Source: a virus | Virus record (IMG/VR): IMGVR_UViG_3300014501_000006 | Span: 1-50,383 of that record | DNA length: 50,383 bases | Reading direction: 5' to 3' (one strand) | Shown here: one piece after another, positions 38,383 to 47,348 of the stretch | How positions within the stretch are numbered: position 1 is the first letter of the stretch | How the letters are laid out: every line of letters starts with the position of its first letter | Position numbers and translations under genes: made by a program | The notes under the pieces: generated by a model | What the model saw: only the letters and a program-made list of their open reading frames with translations | Told to the model about the DNA's origin: nothing | Database searches by the model: none

Positions 38383-39194
38383 TGCCAAAGAAAGGCGAAA
38401 CAATATCACCTGAGCTGCGCCAGAAGATGAAGGAAGGGCAGGCACGCGCCGCCCTCGCGCGCAAGCAGGCCGCCGACGCAACCGCGCTTCCGGCTGGCGC
38501 CCTACGCAACGAGCAGCGCGCCATCAACAAGGACGCTCTCGACGAACGTATCGAGACGCGCGAGCAAGAAGCCGGAATCGAGGCCATCGACCGCTCCAAG
38601 CTGAATCAGCGCGATAACGAGATCATGCGTCACGTCCGCCGCCGCGATAAATCAAGCGGCGTGCCCGTCACTGGCATGGAGCCGGGCAAGCGATACGCAT
38701 GGCTCACTCTCGGTACTTCGTTCCCCGACCGCGCCCGTACCGCCATTCGCCAGATGAACGCCGACGCCAAGGATCGCGGCTACAAGCCCGTCGAGGGCAG
38801 GGACAATCCGGTCGGCAAGGAATTTATCGGCAACGACGGCATGGCAGGCACGACTGGCCGTGGCGTTGGCGATGTCTACCTCGCGGAGATTCGCGAAGAA
38901 GATTATCAGGACATCGAGGCCGAGAGCCGCGAGAAGGCCGAGCGGCAGGGGCAGGTCGAAGACCGCTCGGTGGTCTTTGCGCGGGACCGCTTAGGTCGCG
39001 CCGGACTTCCCAACACTATGCACAATCTCGTTGACCCCAACGATAATTTCGTAAATCAACGCGGGCGGAGTCTCGGCGTAGACCGCAACCCCGTCACGAT
39101 GACATCTCAATTTACCGAGGGCGACGTTCGCCGAGGTTCGATTCATGGACCCGGCGGACAGGTTATGAAGCCCGGCTTTGAAAGGAGAATCTAA
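38382..39194 (+). CDS. Hypothetical head-associated protein
   Basis: TGATG overlap with the previous gene. The 270-residue product has a basic helical head (ISPELRQKMKEGQARAALAR, reminiscent of short NUMOD3-like repeats) and a mixed tail with GRG and Pro segments. It sits in the capsid cluster. A head-internal or assembly role is likely; not a recognised nuclease. Confidence 0.55.
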   Translation: MPKKGETISPELRQKMKEGQARAALARKQAADATALPAGALRNEQRAINKDALDERIETREQEAGIEAIDRSKLNQRDNEIMRHVRRRDKSSGVPVTGMEPGKRYAWLTLGTSFPDRARTAIRQMNADAKDRGYKPVEGRDNPVGKEFIGNDGMAGTTGRGVGDVYLAEIREEDYQDIEAESREKAERQGQVEDRSVVFARDRLGRAGLPNTMHNLVDPNDNFVNQRGRSLGVDRNPVTMTSQFTEGDVRRGSIHGPGGQVMKPGFERRI

Positions 39195-39196
39195 AC

Positions 39197-39688
39197 GTGG
39201 CCGCAGTAATCAAGCCCATCGCCCCCGACATCGGCCTTGCCAACTGGCAGAACGCGCCCTTCCACGGCATCGAAGCAGCCGGCCAGACTTGGAAGGTGGG
39301 CGCTCCGCTAGTCAACTCTAGCGGCTCGCTTGCTGAGGCAACTACAGGCACCACAGGGTATGCGGGCCTCATCATCGGCTTCGCGCTAGGCCCGGCCACT
39401 GGCGTTACTGGCGCAGATGCCACGTTCACTCCCGCCCTACAGGGTTTGACCTTCGCGGGCACCGTGGACGGCACCTTGGTTGCGACTAACGCACCGGGCA
39501 CAGGCGCTGTCGCTCAGAGCGGCGTGTGGGGCGGCATCGGACTGCAAAAAGATGCAGCGTCGGGTCTGTGGTTCCTCTGCACCACAGGCACCGCGAGTTT
39601 TATTGTGGCTGAGCTAATCGACCCCGCATCGACCGTCAATGGCCGAGTGCGCGTCCAGATTCTGCGAGCGCAAACGCTGCTCATCTAA
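39197..39688 (+). CDS. Capsid decoration-like protein
   Basis: GTG start after AAAGGAGAA. The 163-residue protein is beta- and Gly/Ala/Thr-rich (GTTGYAGLIIGFALGPATGV, LQGLTFAGTVDGTLVATN, RVRVQILRAQTLLI). It directly precedes the major capsid gene, the usual place of head decoration proteins. No family assigned firmly. Confidence 0.6.
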   Translation: MAAVIKPIAPDIGLANWQNAPFHGIEAAGQTWKVGAPLVNSSGSLAEATTGTTGYAGLIIGFALGPATGVTGADATFTPALQGLTFAGTVDGTLVATNAPGTGAVAQSGVWGGIGLQKDAASGLWFLCTTGTASFIVAELIDPASTVNGRVRVQILRAQTLLI

Positions 39689-39700
39689 GGAGAATAGTCG

Positions 39701-40612
39701 ATGCCTGCGGTAACTTCTGCGTTCGCTGATCTACTCAGCACCAAGTTTCAAACATTCCTCGTCAATACAGGCAAGGAATATCGGCGGCTGTGGCCGGAAT
39801 GGTTCACCGCCGTTGACATGACCACCAACCCGTACATCTCCGAGAAGATTTCGGGAATGGGCATTCAGCAAGTCAAGCCGGAAGGCCAGCAGTTCCAGCC
39901 CGACCTGCCGATCATCGGATCGAGCTTTCAGGTCACGGCGACTCCCTACGGCCAGCTTTTCTCGGTCACATGGGAAATGTGGCGCGACGACAAGTACGGC
40001 GTGATGGGCGAGATGTGGGGCGACATGGCGCGCTCCAACCGGCTCCGTCAGGAAGTCCAGATGTTCGCGACCTTCCCGAACAACGCCTTCTCAGTAAACA
40101 GCGGATATGACGGCGTGCCGGTTATCACCAACGCGGCAGCGCCGCATCCGAACCTGGATGGCGCCACGCAGGTCAATCGCCCGACCCCTGACATCGCGCT
40201 CTCGCAGACCGGCATTCAGGCGATGCAGATGAACTTCGACAACCTGAACGACGACCGCAGCCGTCCGCAAGACGTGGCCGCGACTCGCGTGATGATCAAT
40301 CCGGCCAACCGCTACCTCGCCCGCGAACTGTTCGGCAGCAGCGGCAAGACTCAGACCGGCGACAACGACCTCAACGCGCTGCTCAACGACGGATTGGAGT
40401 GGGGCGTCGTGCGCTACATGACCCGCACTCAGGACTGGGTAGGCATGGCCTCCAAGGACCAGAGCGACGTGGAGTTCATGTGGCGCGACCGTCCGCGCAG
40501 CCGTTCCTTCGATGATCCATTCATCGAGGCAGCGGACAACACTGTCTATCAGCGATTCGCAACCCGCATTGGCGACTGGAAATTCTGCTACGGGTCAACG
40601 CTTGGCTTCTAA
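39701..40612 (+). CDS. Major capsid protein (HK97-like fold)
   Basis: The 303-residue protein reads as a capsid subunit: an N-terminal arm, TPYGQLFSVTWEMWRDDKYG, QVMFATFPNNAF-like helical spine residues, DQSDVEFMWRDRPRSRSFDD and the C-terminal RIGDWKFCYGSTLGF, similar to Mu-type and other HK97-fold shells. GGAGAA precedes its ATG. It should be among the most abundant virion proteins. Confidence 0.75.
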   Translation: MPAVTSAFADLLSTKFQTFLVNTGKEYRRLWPEWFTAVDMTTNPYISEKISGMGIQQVKPEGQQFQPDLPIIGSSFQVTATPYGQLFSVTWEMWRDDKYGVMGEMWGDMARSNRLRQEVQMFATFPNNAFSVNSGYDGVPVITNAAAPHPNLDGATQVNRPTPDIALSQTGIQAMQMNFDNLNDDRSRPQDVAATRVMINPANRYLARELFGSSGKTQTGDNDLNALLNDGLEWGVVRYMTRTQDWVGMASKDQSDVEFMWRDRPRSRSFDDPFIEAADNTVYQRFATRIGDWKFCYGSTLGF

Positions 40613-40639
40613 CTTCTAGTCACCGAGACGAGGAATAAA

Positions 40640-41131
40640 ATGCCTGACATCATCACCCCCTATAGCATTTGCCCGAAGTGCAGCGTTGGCCGCTTGAGCC
40701 CGGAGCCGCAGCATCGCCCGAAGGATGCGCACCTCGTTCATCCCGGCATGGCGATGCTTCATTGCTACAACTTCAACCTGCATCAAATCGGTTGCGGATA
40801 CGCGGTCGAGGCGACTGAGCCATCGATTCTCGCCGAGGTCGCAAAGGCTGAGGTGCTCAAGAAGCAGCGCCTTCATGCCGATGCGGTAGCCAAGGACTTG
40901 GAAGCGAAGGCGAAGGCAGCGTCAGCAACGGCTGAAGCGGCAAAACTGGCGCTTCACTCAGCGGAAGCCGGAGCTGGTTCGTTCCAGACTGCGGCGGAAG
41001 CGACGGCGGACAACAAAGCCGAGGCGGTTCGAGAAAGCCGCGCACCGAAGCCTGCCTCGCCGAGTGCTGATGCGCCCGTATTTCCAGCGGCGACAATATC
41101 CGATCCGAAGGACACAGCGGACAATTTCTAA
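40640..41131 (+). CDS. Zinc-ribbon and coiled-coil hypothetical protein
   Basis: The first 55 residues have CPKCSVGRL and a later HCYNFNLHQIGCGY pair, likely a zinc site. The rest is an Ala/Glu/Lys coiled coil (LAEVAKAEVLKKQRLHADAV). It begins after GAGGAA, 28 bases from the capsid stop. May be a head accessory protein. Confidence 0.6.
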   Translation: MPDIITPYSICPKCSVGRLSPEPQHRPKDAHLVHPGMAMLHCYNFNLHQIGCGYAVEATEPSILAEVAKAEVLKKQRLHADAVAKDLEAKAKAASATAEAAKLALHSAEAGAGSFQTAAEATADNKAEAVRESRAPKPASPSADAPVFPAATISDPKDTADNF

Positions 41132-41787
41132 TGCGCAAGAATCTATCAAGGCTTCTGGCTCTCGCCGTCATCGCTGCGCTCATCGGCACTCTGACCGTCA
41201 AAGAGAACCCGATCCGGGTGATGCAGATGGTGGTGGCCGCCGCGGGGACGCCAACCGCGACCGCGACCCTTACGGCGACAGCCACTGCCGCTGCAACGCC
41301 ACTTCCTACGCCAACAGGCGTTGCGCCGCTGTATTCGCGCATCACGGACTTCGGCTTCATTGGAGTTCCGCTGGGACAAAACGGCATCTATGGTGGCCGT
41401 ATCATTCGCTTGGTCTCGACTCTCGCGATCCCGTTGGGATGCGTGGCTGCGGTCGATCCGAATATCGCCGACCAAGTGGTTGCGGCTAATCCGGCACTTA
41501 CTACGCCCCTCGGGGTTGTGGTCGGAGCGGCGGGAGTAGCGTCGGGCGCCCCGTATGGAGGCATCGGTGTGGCTCCGATAGCGGGTCAGAAAGCAGTTAT
41601 CCAAGTGAACGGTATCGCATCCGTGGCTTGCGGCGGGACTATCGCTGGTGGAAACGCGGTGATGGTGAGCGCCACCTATGCGTGCGCGGTCGATGCTTAT
41701 TCGGCGGGAACTGTGGACGAGCAGGTAGGCATCGCGCTCAAAAGTTGCGTCGTCGGCGGTAGAACCGACATCCTGATAACCAAATGA
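41131..41787 (+). CDS. Signal-anchored decoration-like protein with Thr/Ala linker
   Basis: The 218-residue protein has an N-terminal signal/anchor (LALAVIAALIGTLTVKENPI), a TATATLTATATAA linker, and a C-terminal beta domain (KAVIQVNGIASVACGG, GNAVMVSATYACAV) that resembles capsid-decoration (DUF2190-type) modules. A second gene at 46645 has the same head-linker-domain plan. Secretion signals on decoration proteins are unexpected. Confidence 0.6.
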   Translation: MRKNLSRLLALAVIAALIGTLTVKENPIRVMQMVVAAAGTPTATATLTATATAAATPLPTPTGVAPLYSRITDFGFIGVPLGQNGIYGGRIIRLVSTLAIPLGCVAAVDPNIADQVVAANPALTTPLGVVVGAAGVASGAPYGGIGVAPIAGQKAVIQVNGIASVACGGTIAGGNAVMVSATYACAVDAYSAGTVDEQVGIALKSCVVGGRTDILITK

Positions 41788-41897
41788 AGAAGTCGCAACA
41801 GATGCCCTACGGGGTCCAGAAGACCGGCTACGGCGGGTCCGACACGAAGAACAAGCCGGAGTCGGCAGGCAAGGGCGGGAAGGCAGGTGGGCAGTGA
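41784..41897 (+). CDS. 37-residue basic Gly/Lys-rich peptide
   Basis: ATGA overlap with the previous gene. The sequence (MKKSQQMPYGVQKTGYGGSD, ending in Gly/Lys) lacks hydrophobic residues and is likely disordered and basic. One of four tiny basic proteins in a row. Possible DNA-condensing or capsid-interior role. Confidence 0.5.
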   Translation: MKKSQQMPYGVQKTGYGGSDTKNKPESAGKGGKAGGQ

Positions 41898-41995
41898 CAA
41901 AGAAGGCAAAAGCCGCCGCGAAGCAGTCCAAGAAGGACCGGATGACGGCCAAGAAGAAGGGCATCAACACCAGCGTAGGGAAGGCGCTTAGTTAG
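41894..41995 (+). CDS. 33-residue very basic peptide
   Basis: GTG 41894 overlaps the previous stop (GTGA). Lys makes up about a third of the sequence (MTKKAKAAAKQSKKDRMTAK). It ends in SVGKALS, almost the same as the end of the next gene (RVSKALS). Likely a nucleic-acid-binding peptide. Confidence 0.5.
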   Translation: MTKKAKAAAKQSKKDRMTAKKKGINTSVGKALS

Positions 41996-42282
41996 TGCCG
42001 AAATGTCCATCTTGCTTCAAGGATTTAATACGCGACCCGAGAACGGGACGCTTGAAAGAGTCTTCCCCTGAAACAAAGTCGGGGCAACCGGTGGGTCCGG
42101 CACAACCAAAGTCAATGATGAAACGGGCGGCAGATTACGTGACCGATCCATATCACGGTACGCAGGGTAAGGGTAAGGAATGGGCTCGCGATATTCAAAA
42201 GGAAAAAGAGTCCAAGACGTACCCAATCGGGCCGCAAAGCAAGGCCGTTAAACCGAATCGCGTGAGCAAGGCTCTCAGCTAA
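41995..42282 (+). CDS. 95-residue basic protein with Cys pair
   Basis: GTG start overlapping the previous TAG. Opening MPKCPSCFKDLIRDP has a CxxC knuckle; the remainder is polar and basic and ends in RVSKALS, like the preceding peptide. Possibly a capsid-internal DNA-contact protein. Confidence 0.55.
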   Translation: MPKCPSCFKDLIRDPRTGRLKESSPETKSGQPVGPAQPKSMMKRAADYVTDPYHGTQGKGKEWARDIQKEKESKTYPIGPQSKAVKPNRVSKALS

Positions 42283-42389
42283 TGAAGAAACGGAAAGGCT
42301 TCGGGTTACAGCAGGCTTTCAAGACCAAGGGCGGCAGCGGAGCCGCCGGTGGCTTCGGACGCAAGATGAAGAAGAAGGGCAAGAAATAG
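42282..42389 (+). CDS. 35-residue basic Gly/Lys-rich peptide
   Basis: Starts on the last base of the previous stop (TAATG). Sequence MKKRKGFGLQQAFKTKGGSG, ending in a Lys-rich KKKGKK. Fourth in the tiny basic cluster, preceding a connector gene. Confidence 0.5.
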   Translation: MKKRKGFGLQQAFKTKGGSGAAGGFGRKMKKKGKK

Positions 42390-42393
42390 CAGT

Positions 42394-43410
42394 GTGGCTG
42401 AGTCGCTTCAAAGTGTGGCGCGGCAAGCTGTCGCTCAGCTTGGCCTCGATTCCGGATATGAGCTGGCTACGCAGTTCGTCGGCCAGCGATACCAAGAAGT
42501 CTGCGCCAGAGCCAAATTTCGCCATCTCCGGCAATTTGGGCAGTTGTTTCTCCCTGCCCCGATCACAGCGGGCACGATAACCCTCACTCTCGATACCCCC
42601 ACCATAACCCTCAACGCGGCGGCGCTCGCGGCCTGCCGGACCAACAAGTTCTACCAGTGGCCTGAGGGCTTCACTGGCCTGTTCTTTCGTCCGCAAATCG
42701 GCATCACCTGGTATCGCATCGCCAGAGCGGACGACCAGACTGGCACGATCACACTAGAAACGCCGTTCGCTTATGACAACAGCTATTTGGTGGGGACCAA
42801 CCAACTCACGCAAGCGAACGTCACCTACTACATTCTGCCTCGCTATCAGTTGCTCGACCCGACCGCGCGCCAGCTTGGCGTGTTCATGGTCGATTATGTG
42901 TTTCGGCCATTGGAGGTTGTGAGCGAGGATCAGCTCAACCGGATGGTGCCAAGTCGCTTTCTGGTATCGAGCTACCCGCAGTTCGTAGCCGAACTCAACA
43001 GCAACCTTAACGTCACTGGCATCCCCAAGCAGATTGAGGTTTATCCCTATCCGACCAATTCGGTGACGCTGCACTACACTTACTGGCAGACGCCGCCGCT
43101 GCTCGGCTATGGCGACTACCTGCCGCCCACTATTGACCCCGACATCGTGAGAACGGGGGCCAAGGTGGACCTCGCGAACAATGCGATGGGCAAGGCGATG
43201 CGGATGGGGGAGCTCGACAAGGCGGCGATGTATCGCAACATCGCGAATCAGGAAGAGACCAGGTTCGAGGACAAGATCAATCGAGCGGTGCGCAACGACC
43301 GTGGCCCCGAAGACCTGAAACTGTGCATCCGCAGGATGGGGTGGCAGGGCAGACTCGATCACGACACGATTACTACCGCATACGAGAATTTCCTAGGCCG
43401 CGGGTACTAA
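42394..43410 (+). CDS. Connector/tail-tube-like structural protein
   Basis: The 338-residue product (GTG start) has a helical N-terminus (LQSVARQAVAQLGLDSGYEL), beta segments (ITAGTITLTLDTPTITLNAA, QIEVYPYPTNSVTLHYTYWQ) and a helical C-terminus (MGKAMRMGELDKAAMYRNIA). This matches head-tail connector or tail-tubular-protein organisation in podoviruses. It is placed just before the spike gene. Confidence 0.6.
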   Translation: MAESLQSVARQAVAQLGLDSGYELATQFVGQRYQEVCARAKFRHLRQFGQLFLPAPITAGTITLTLDTPTITLNAAALAACRTNKFYQWPEGFTGLFFRPQIGITWYRIARADDQTGTITLETPFAYDNSYLVGTNQLTQANVTYYILPRYQLLDPTARQLGVFMVDYVFRPLEVVSEDQLNRMVPSRFLVSSYPQFVAELNSNLNVTGIPKQIEVYPYPTNSVTLHYTYWQTPPLLGYGDYLPPTIDPDIVRTGAKVDLANNAMGKAMRMGELDKAAMYRNIANQEETRFEDKINRAVRNDRGPEDLKLCIRRMGWQGRLDHDTITTAYENFLGRGY

Positions 43411-43411
43411 G

Positions 43412-46400
43412 ATGAAACGATTGCCGTTGGTGGCGACGCTGATTTTCCTGACGTTAGGGGTCGCTTTCGCAGGCGACGACTCCAATGTCATCAACTCGCT
43501 TTCGCAGGTGAATCCGGCCAGCGGCAACTACGGTGGCTCCCAGTACCCGCAGCAGATTTACAACTCGCTCTCGCAAGAGGATGCCGGAAGGTCAGTCGAG
43601 TACGGCTTCACCAATTTCGTTGTCTCCGGCTGCCTTGGACCGACCAGCGCGGGACTCGTGATGAGCGTTCCCGCCTGCATCGGTTACAACGCGGGCTTTC
43701 GAGCGGCGGACCCGAGCAACGGAAGCATCGGCTTTTCGTCGTCCATCACCTTCTCGAACAATGCGACCACGTGGGTTGCGATGGACGAGAACACCACCGG
43801 CAACAACGCGAATCTGCCGAACTTCACCCGCGTCGCGAACACTCACTACCTGATCGACACCCTCGACGTGGCGGCGCCGACGATGGCGACCGACTCGCAG
43901 CTTCTAATGAAGGTGGTCACATCAGGCGGGGCGATCACGGCGGTGACGGATCTGCGGACCACCAGCGTCACGATTAACAATGGCGGCTCCTCAAGCGACC
44001 CGCTCATCCTGAACAAGCTCATCCCTAAAAAGCTCGACGGCAGCGACCTCATCGGCTGCTTTAACGGTGCGGCCTGCGCGGAAAAAAATCTGGGCGATTT
44101 TGGCGTCTCAGTTACCGCTACGGGCACTGAGGGTAGCCTCGCCGAAATGACCGGCTGCACGCTGACCTCAAATAGTCCAGTCGCAGTCTTCAGTTGCAGC
44201 GGATCAACGGGTATCGCGGATTTTCAGTTGGCAGCGAATAAGGGCAAGACCGTTGCGGTTCCGGGCGGGGGAGCGGCACCGGTCAGCACAGCGCCGTCCA
44301 TGACGATCTACCCTACCTCGACTAATTCGAACGTTGCGTCGCTCGGGGGACAGAACACTTACTACGCGAACGGATGTCAGGTCATTAATGGCCTTGTGTG
44401 GGGAATTACCGGTAGTAGCTTTTTTTTCGTGCAGAATGCGGGTTTGGTGTACGCGGGTGAAACCGTCACGATAAGCAGTAACCAATATAAAGTCCTGAGC
44501 ATCAACGGAACGATTGTGAACATCGATCCGACGGGGCCGCACGCGACGTTGCTTACTTCACCCAATGCTACCGTTATGACGGGTGCGGACTGCGGTACTT
44601 CTTATAGCTTGCAGATGAACTGGGTAGAGCCGAATGGAGCGATTAAGGTAGGGCCTAAGCAGACTACGACGGTAGGGCCAAGTTCGCTGAATTGGGAGAA
44701 CTTCCTTCAGGCGCAAGCGCCGCTCGATGCCCACATATCGCCAGCGCTGCAAGGTGGCGCACAGATCTGCGCATGCAAGACCGCTGGTTGCACGCCAACA
44801 TTGGCGGGCACTTGGTTTCCGAAGAAAGTATTCAATCTGCAAAATCAGGTCACTACGGCAGCGGTAGTCAACGACGAACTTCTCGAAGCCAACCAAGGAT
44901 CAAAGGTCAACCCGACTCTAGCGACTTTCGACTACCTAGGTCAGAACAGCGCTTTCGATATTCTGGATGGCACCACCTGCCCAATCGCCGACGAAAACGC
45001 CATCATGACGGGTCTGGCTCTGACCTCAGCAACGGGAAGTGGGCCTTACGTAGTTACTCTTAGCGGACCAGTGACGGCAGCGACCCTCGCGCCCACGACA
45101 ACGATCATTTACTTCGATGATACACCTGCGGTTAATACATTTGTCACGGCGGCGAAGGATGTGGTGGGGGTAACCGCGCGTTTCGCAACGACACGCATTC
45201 CCTTTGGGAGATATCGGATACAGAATCTTACGGTGTCGAATGGCGTTGGTCTGAACGTAATTGGCGGCGGCGGCTCTGCATTCGACAGCCGCAGCAACGA
45301 GGTGCGCAACTCAGGCACGGAGTTCGTTTTCAGTGGGCGTGCGGGACAAGGAGCAGGGGTCACGCTCTACAATGTCAGCAAGCCGCATTGGGATAGCGTG
45401 GGGATCGGCGTGGATAGCGGGTCTACTCCGGCGGGATGCCTCGATATCGATGGTGCCGACACCGTACCGACACCTGGTAGGGGCTGGTTCGTAAACAGCG
45501 TATTTTGCGGCGGCTCCAATGTCGGCGTCATTTTGGCGAGCATCAACACGACTAATGCCGACTTTTATTCATTCTACAACGACGTGATCAATTGCAGCGG
45601 CGGCGTCGATGACGGAACGGGACTCTGGATCGATTCGGCGAACGCGCTTCAGGAATACGTCGATTCGAGCACCGCCCTTTGCGGCCAAGTCGGTGTGGTA
45701 AATATGACTGGTGGCCTCCATATGTTCGGTTCCGTGGGCACGCCGAATTCCATCGCAGAAGTGCTTTCGCCCTACACGGGTACTGACAACGAATGGGCCT
45801 CCCGCAACGAGCATATGTCGCGCGGGATTTACTCGCCGATTCAAGCTGGCAATGCGGGACCGAATCTCAATCTGCATGACAGCGATTTTGTAGACGCGCA
45901 ATTTTTGCCCGATTGTAACTTTGTGTTGGTAGGCAATGGCCCATCGGAATTGAACCATAACCGCTTTATCAGCTCCGTTACCACCGCGTTGGCTTTCAGT
46001 TACTCAGGGTCAACAGGCCCCAATCCCGCGTGTAGCGGCATCGGAGGACCATCTAACGGAACCTTCGCGACGCTGGATTCAAGAAACAGTATTTACGATT
46101 CGATGGCGTCCCCATTTGGAAATTGGTCCGCAGTTAATGTGTCTACCAGCACGGACCAGTATTTCAATCCAGCTACCGGCGGTCTCCTGACGTTGATCGT
46201 ACCTCCCGCGCCGCCGACCGCCACTTCGTACACCTACGACATGGGCGGTTGCCCTACTACGCTGCCGCGACCCGATAGTACCGGCATCACACTGACGGGC
46301 GGATATTGTTCAGTGGCGTACAATTCGCCGGTATTGTTTGGCGCTCCGGCCTCCGGTGGTACATTTGGCGGCAAGCTCGGGATCTCGGTTAATGGCGAGC

Positions 46401-46645
46401 AGAAGTCATGCTTGTGGCGGTTCGACATAACGCCCGGCGGAGGCAATGGTACGGCGGCGGTTATGCTGGATCAGGACGGAGCAAAGCCCGCTGCTACATC
46501 GCAATCGTGTACGGCGGCAGCGAGCAACGCCTATTCGTTCAATCTATACCCCGACCCCAATAGCGCGGGTATCTTGTTTCAGAATTTATCCGCTGATGGC
46601 GGCGCCGAGTCGGTCTTCTTCTCGATTCAGGAAGGGGGTTTCTGA
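43412..46645 (+). CDS. Large tailspike-like protein with signal peptide
   Basis: The 1077-residue protein begins with a Sec-type signal (LPLVATLIFLTLGVAFA). A beta-rich N-terminal part repeats the NSLSQ motif (about residues 27-60). From about residue 590 to 900 short beta rungs with Gly turns (GVGLNVIGGGGSAFDSRSNE, RGWFVNSVFCGGSNVGVILA) suggest a right-handed beta-helix like tailspikes or pectate-lyase folds. The C-terminus is a beta-sandwich-like cap. It probably binds or degrades host surface glycans. The signal peptide is odd for a spike. Confidence 0.65.
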   Translation: MKRLPLVATLIFLTLGVAFAGDDSNVINSLSQVNPASGNYGGSQYPQQIYNSLSQEDAGRSVEYGFTNFVVSGCLGPTSAGLVMSVPACIGYNAGFRAADPSNGSIGFSSSITFSNNATTWVAMDENTTGNNANLPNFTRVANTHYLIDTLDVAAPTMATDSQLLMKVVTSGGAITAVTDLRTTSVTINNGGSSSDPLILNKLIPKKLDGSDLIGCFNGAACAEKNLGDFGVSVTATGTEGSLAEMTGCTLTSNSPVAVFSCSGSTGIADFQLAANKGKTVAVPGGGAAPVSTAPSMTIYPTSTNSNVASLGGQNTYYANGCQVINGLVWGITGSSFFFVQNAGLVYAGETVTISSNQYKVLSINGTIVNIDPTGPHATLLTSPNATVMTGADCGTSYSLQMNWVEPNGAIKVGPKQTTTVGPSSLNWENFLQAQAPLDAHISPALQGGAQICACKTAGCTPTLAGTWFPKKVFNLQNQVTTAAVVNDELLEANQGSKVNPTLATFDYLGQNSAFDILDGTTCPIADENAIMTGLALTSATGSGPYVVTLSGPVTAATLAPTTTIIYFDDTPAVNTFVTAAKDVVGVTARFATTRIPFGRYRIQNLTVSNGVGLNVIGGGGSAFDSRSNEVRNSGTEFVFSGRAGQGAGVTLYNVSKPHWDSVGIGVDSGSTPAGCLDIDGADTVPTPGRGWFVNSVFCGGSNVGVILASINTTNADFYSFYNDVINCSGGVDDGTGLWIDSANALQEYVDSSTALCGQVGVVNMTGGLHMFGSVGTPNSIAEVLSPYTGTDNEWASRNEHMSRGIYSPIQAGNAGPNLNLHDSDFVDAQFLPDCNFVLVGNGPSELNHNRFISSVTTALAFSYSGSTGPNPACSGIGGPSNGTFATLDSRNSIYDSMASPFGNWSAVNVSTSTDQYFNPATGGLLTLIVPPAPPTATSYTYDMGGCPTTLPRPDSTGITLTGGYCSVAYNSPVLFGAPASGGTFGGKLGISVNGEQKSCLWRFDITPGGGNGTAAVMLDQDGAKPAATSQSCTAAASNAYSFNLYPDPNSAGILFQNLSADGGAESVFFSIQEGGF

Positions 46646-47292
46646 TGCGCCTCGTAACTCTGCGGCTCTTGTTGTTGATGGTAGTGGTAGGCGTGATGCT
46701 CTCGCTCGCAATGCCCAAGAGAGAGGTGATTGTCGCGTCTAATCTGGCAATTGCGGCGAGTCCAAGCGTGACGGCCACGGCAACTCCCTCTGCAACTCCG
46801 ACACCCGTACCAGCGTGCATAAAAGGCGAGTCAGGTGACGGTGTACACATAACGCATTGCGAGCCTCTAGCCGCAAGCACGACGGCAGGGCAGGTGGAAT
46901 CGTCGGTCGGCGTCGATCGTGCGGGCAATGCGCTTCCGCCAGCGTGGACCTCGCAGCCCTTCACGATCGGATGGGACGGCTATCTCGGTATCGTTACCAA
47001 CGCCGCGACCAAGACCATCGTTGCTCCTTGTACCGGCCACTTCACATCGCTTAGTTGCGATGCTGCGCTGACCGGCACCTGCACGACCGTCCCCGTAATC
47101 AACGTCGATAACGTCACTACGCCCGCGACGGGCACCGCGATCAATCTCACAACAACAGTTGGAACGCCGGTAACCCATGCCGAGACGCTTACTTTTGTTG
47201 CGGGAAATATCATCGGCCTCGCTCAAACCGCATCTCCTGCGACCTGCACGGTCCCGTGGTGGGGTTGCGAAGCGACACTTAGCTGCCCATGA
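46645..47292 (+). CDS. Signal-anchored protein with Thr/Ala linker
   Basis: TGATG overlap with the spike gene. An N-terminal helix (LRLLLLMVVVGVMLSLAMPK) is followed by a short TATATPSATPTP linker and a beta-rich, Cys-containing domain (KTIVAPCTGHFTSLSCDAAL). The plan repeats that of the 41131 gene. Possibly a surface-exposed decoration or accessory spike protein. Confidence 0.55.
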   Translation: MRLVTLRLLLLMVVVGVMLSLAMPKREVIVASNLAIAASPSVTATATPSATPTPVPACIKGESGDGVHITHCEPLAASTTAGQVESSVGVDRAGNALPPAWTSQPFTIGWDGYLGIVTNAATKTIVAPCTGHFTSLSCDAALTGTCTTVPVINVDNVTTPATGTAINLTTTVGTPVTHAETLTFVAGNIIGLAQTASPATCTVPWWGCEATLSCP

Positions 47293-47300
47293 GGAACACA

Positions 47301-47348
47301 ATGAAACGTACGTGTGTTTTGTTCCCACAGAGTGTAGCTTTTAGCTAA
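47301..47348 (+). CDS. 15-residue ORF before the lysis genes
   Basis: GAGGAACACA precedes ATG 47301. The peptide MKRTCVLFPQSVAFS ends in TAA that overlaps the next ATG (TAATG). The good ribosome site suggests it is translated and used for coupling into the following membrane gene. Confidence 0.4.
   Translation: MKRTCVLFPQSVAFS

Noticed and set aside
38382-38450. NUMOD3 homing-endonuclease motif at the start of a capsid-cluster gene
   Set aside because: Only the short basic SPELRQKMKEG-like segment is similar; no GIY-YIG or HNH domain follows.
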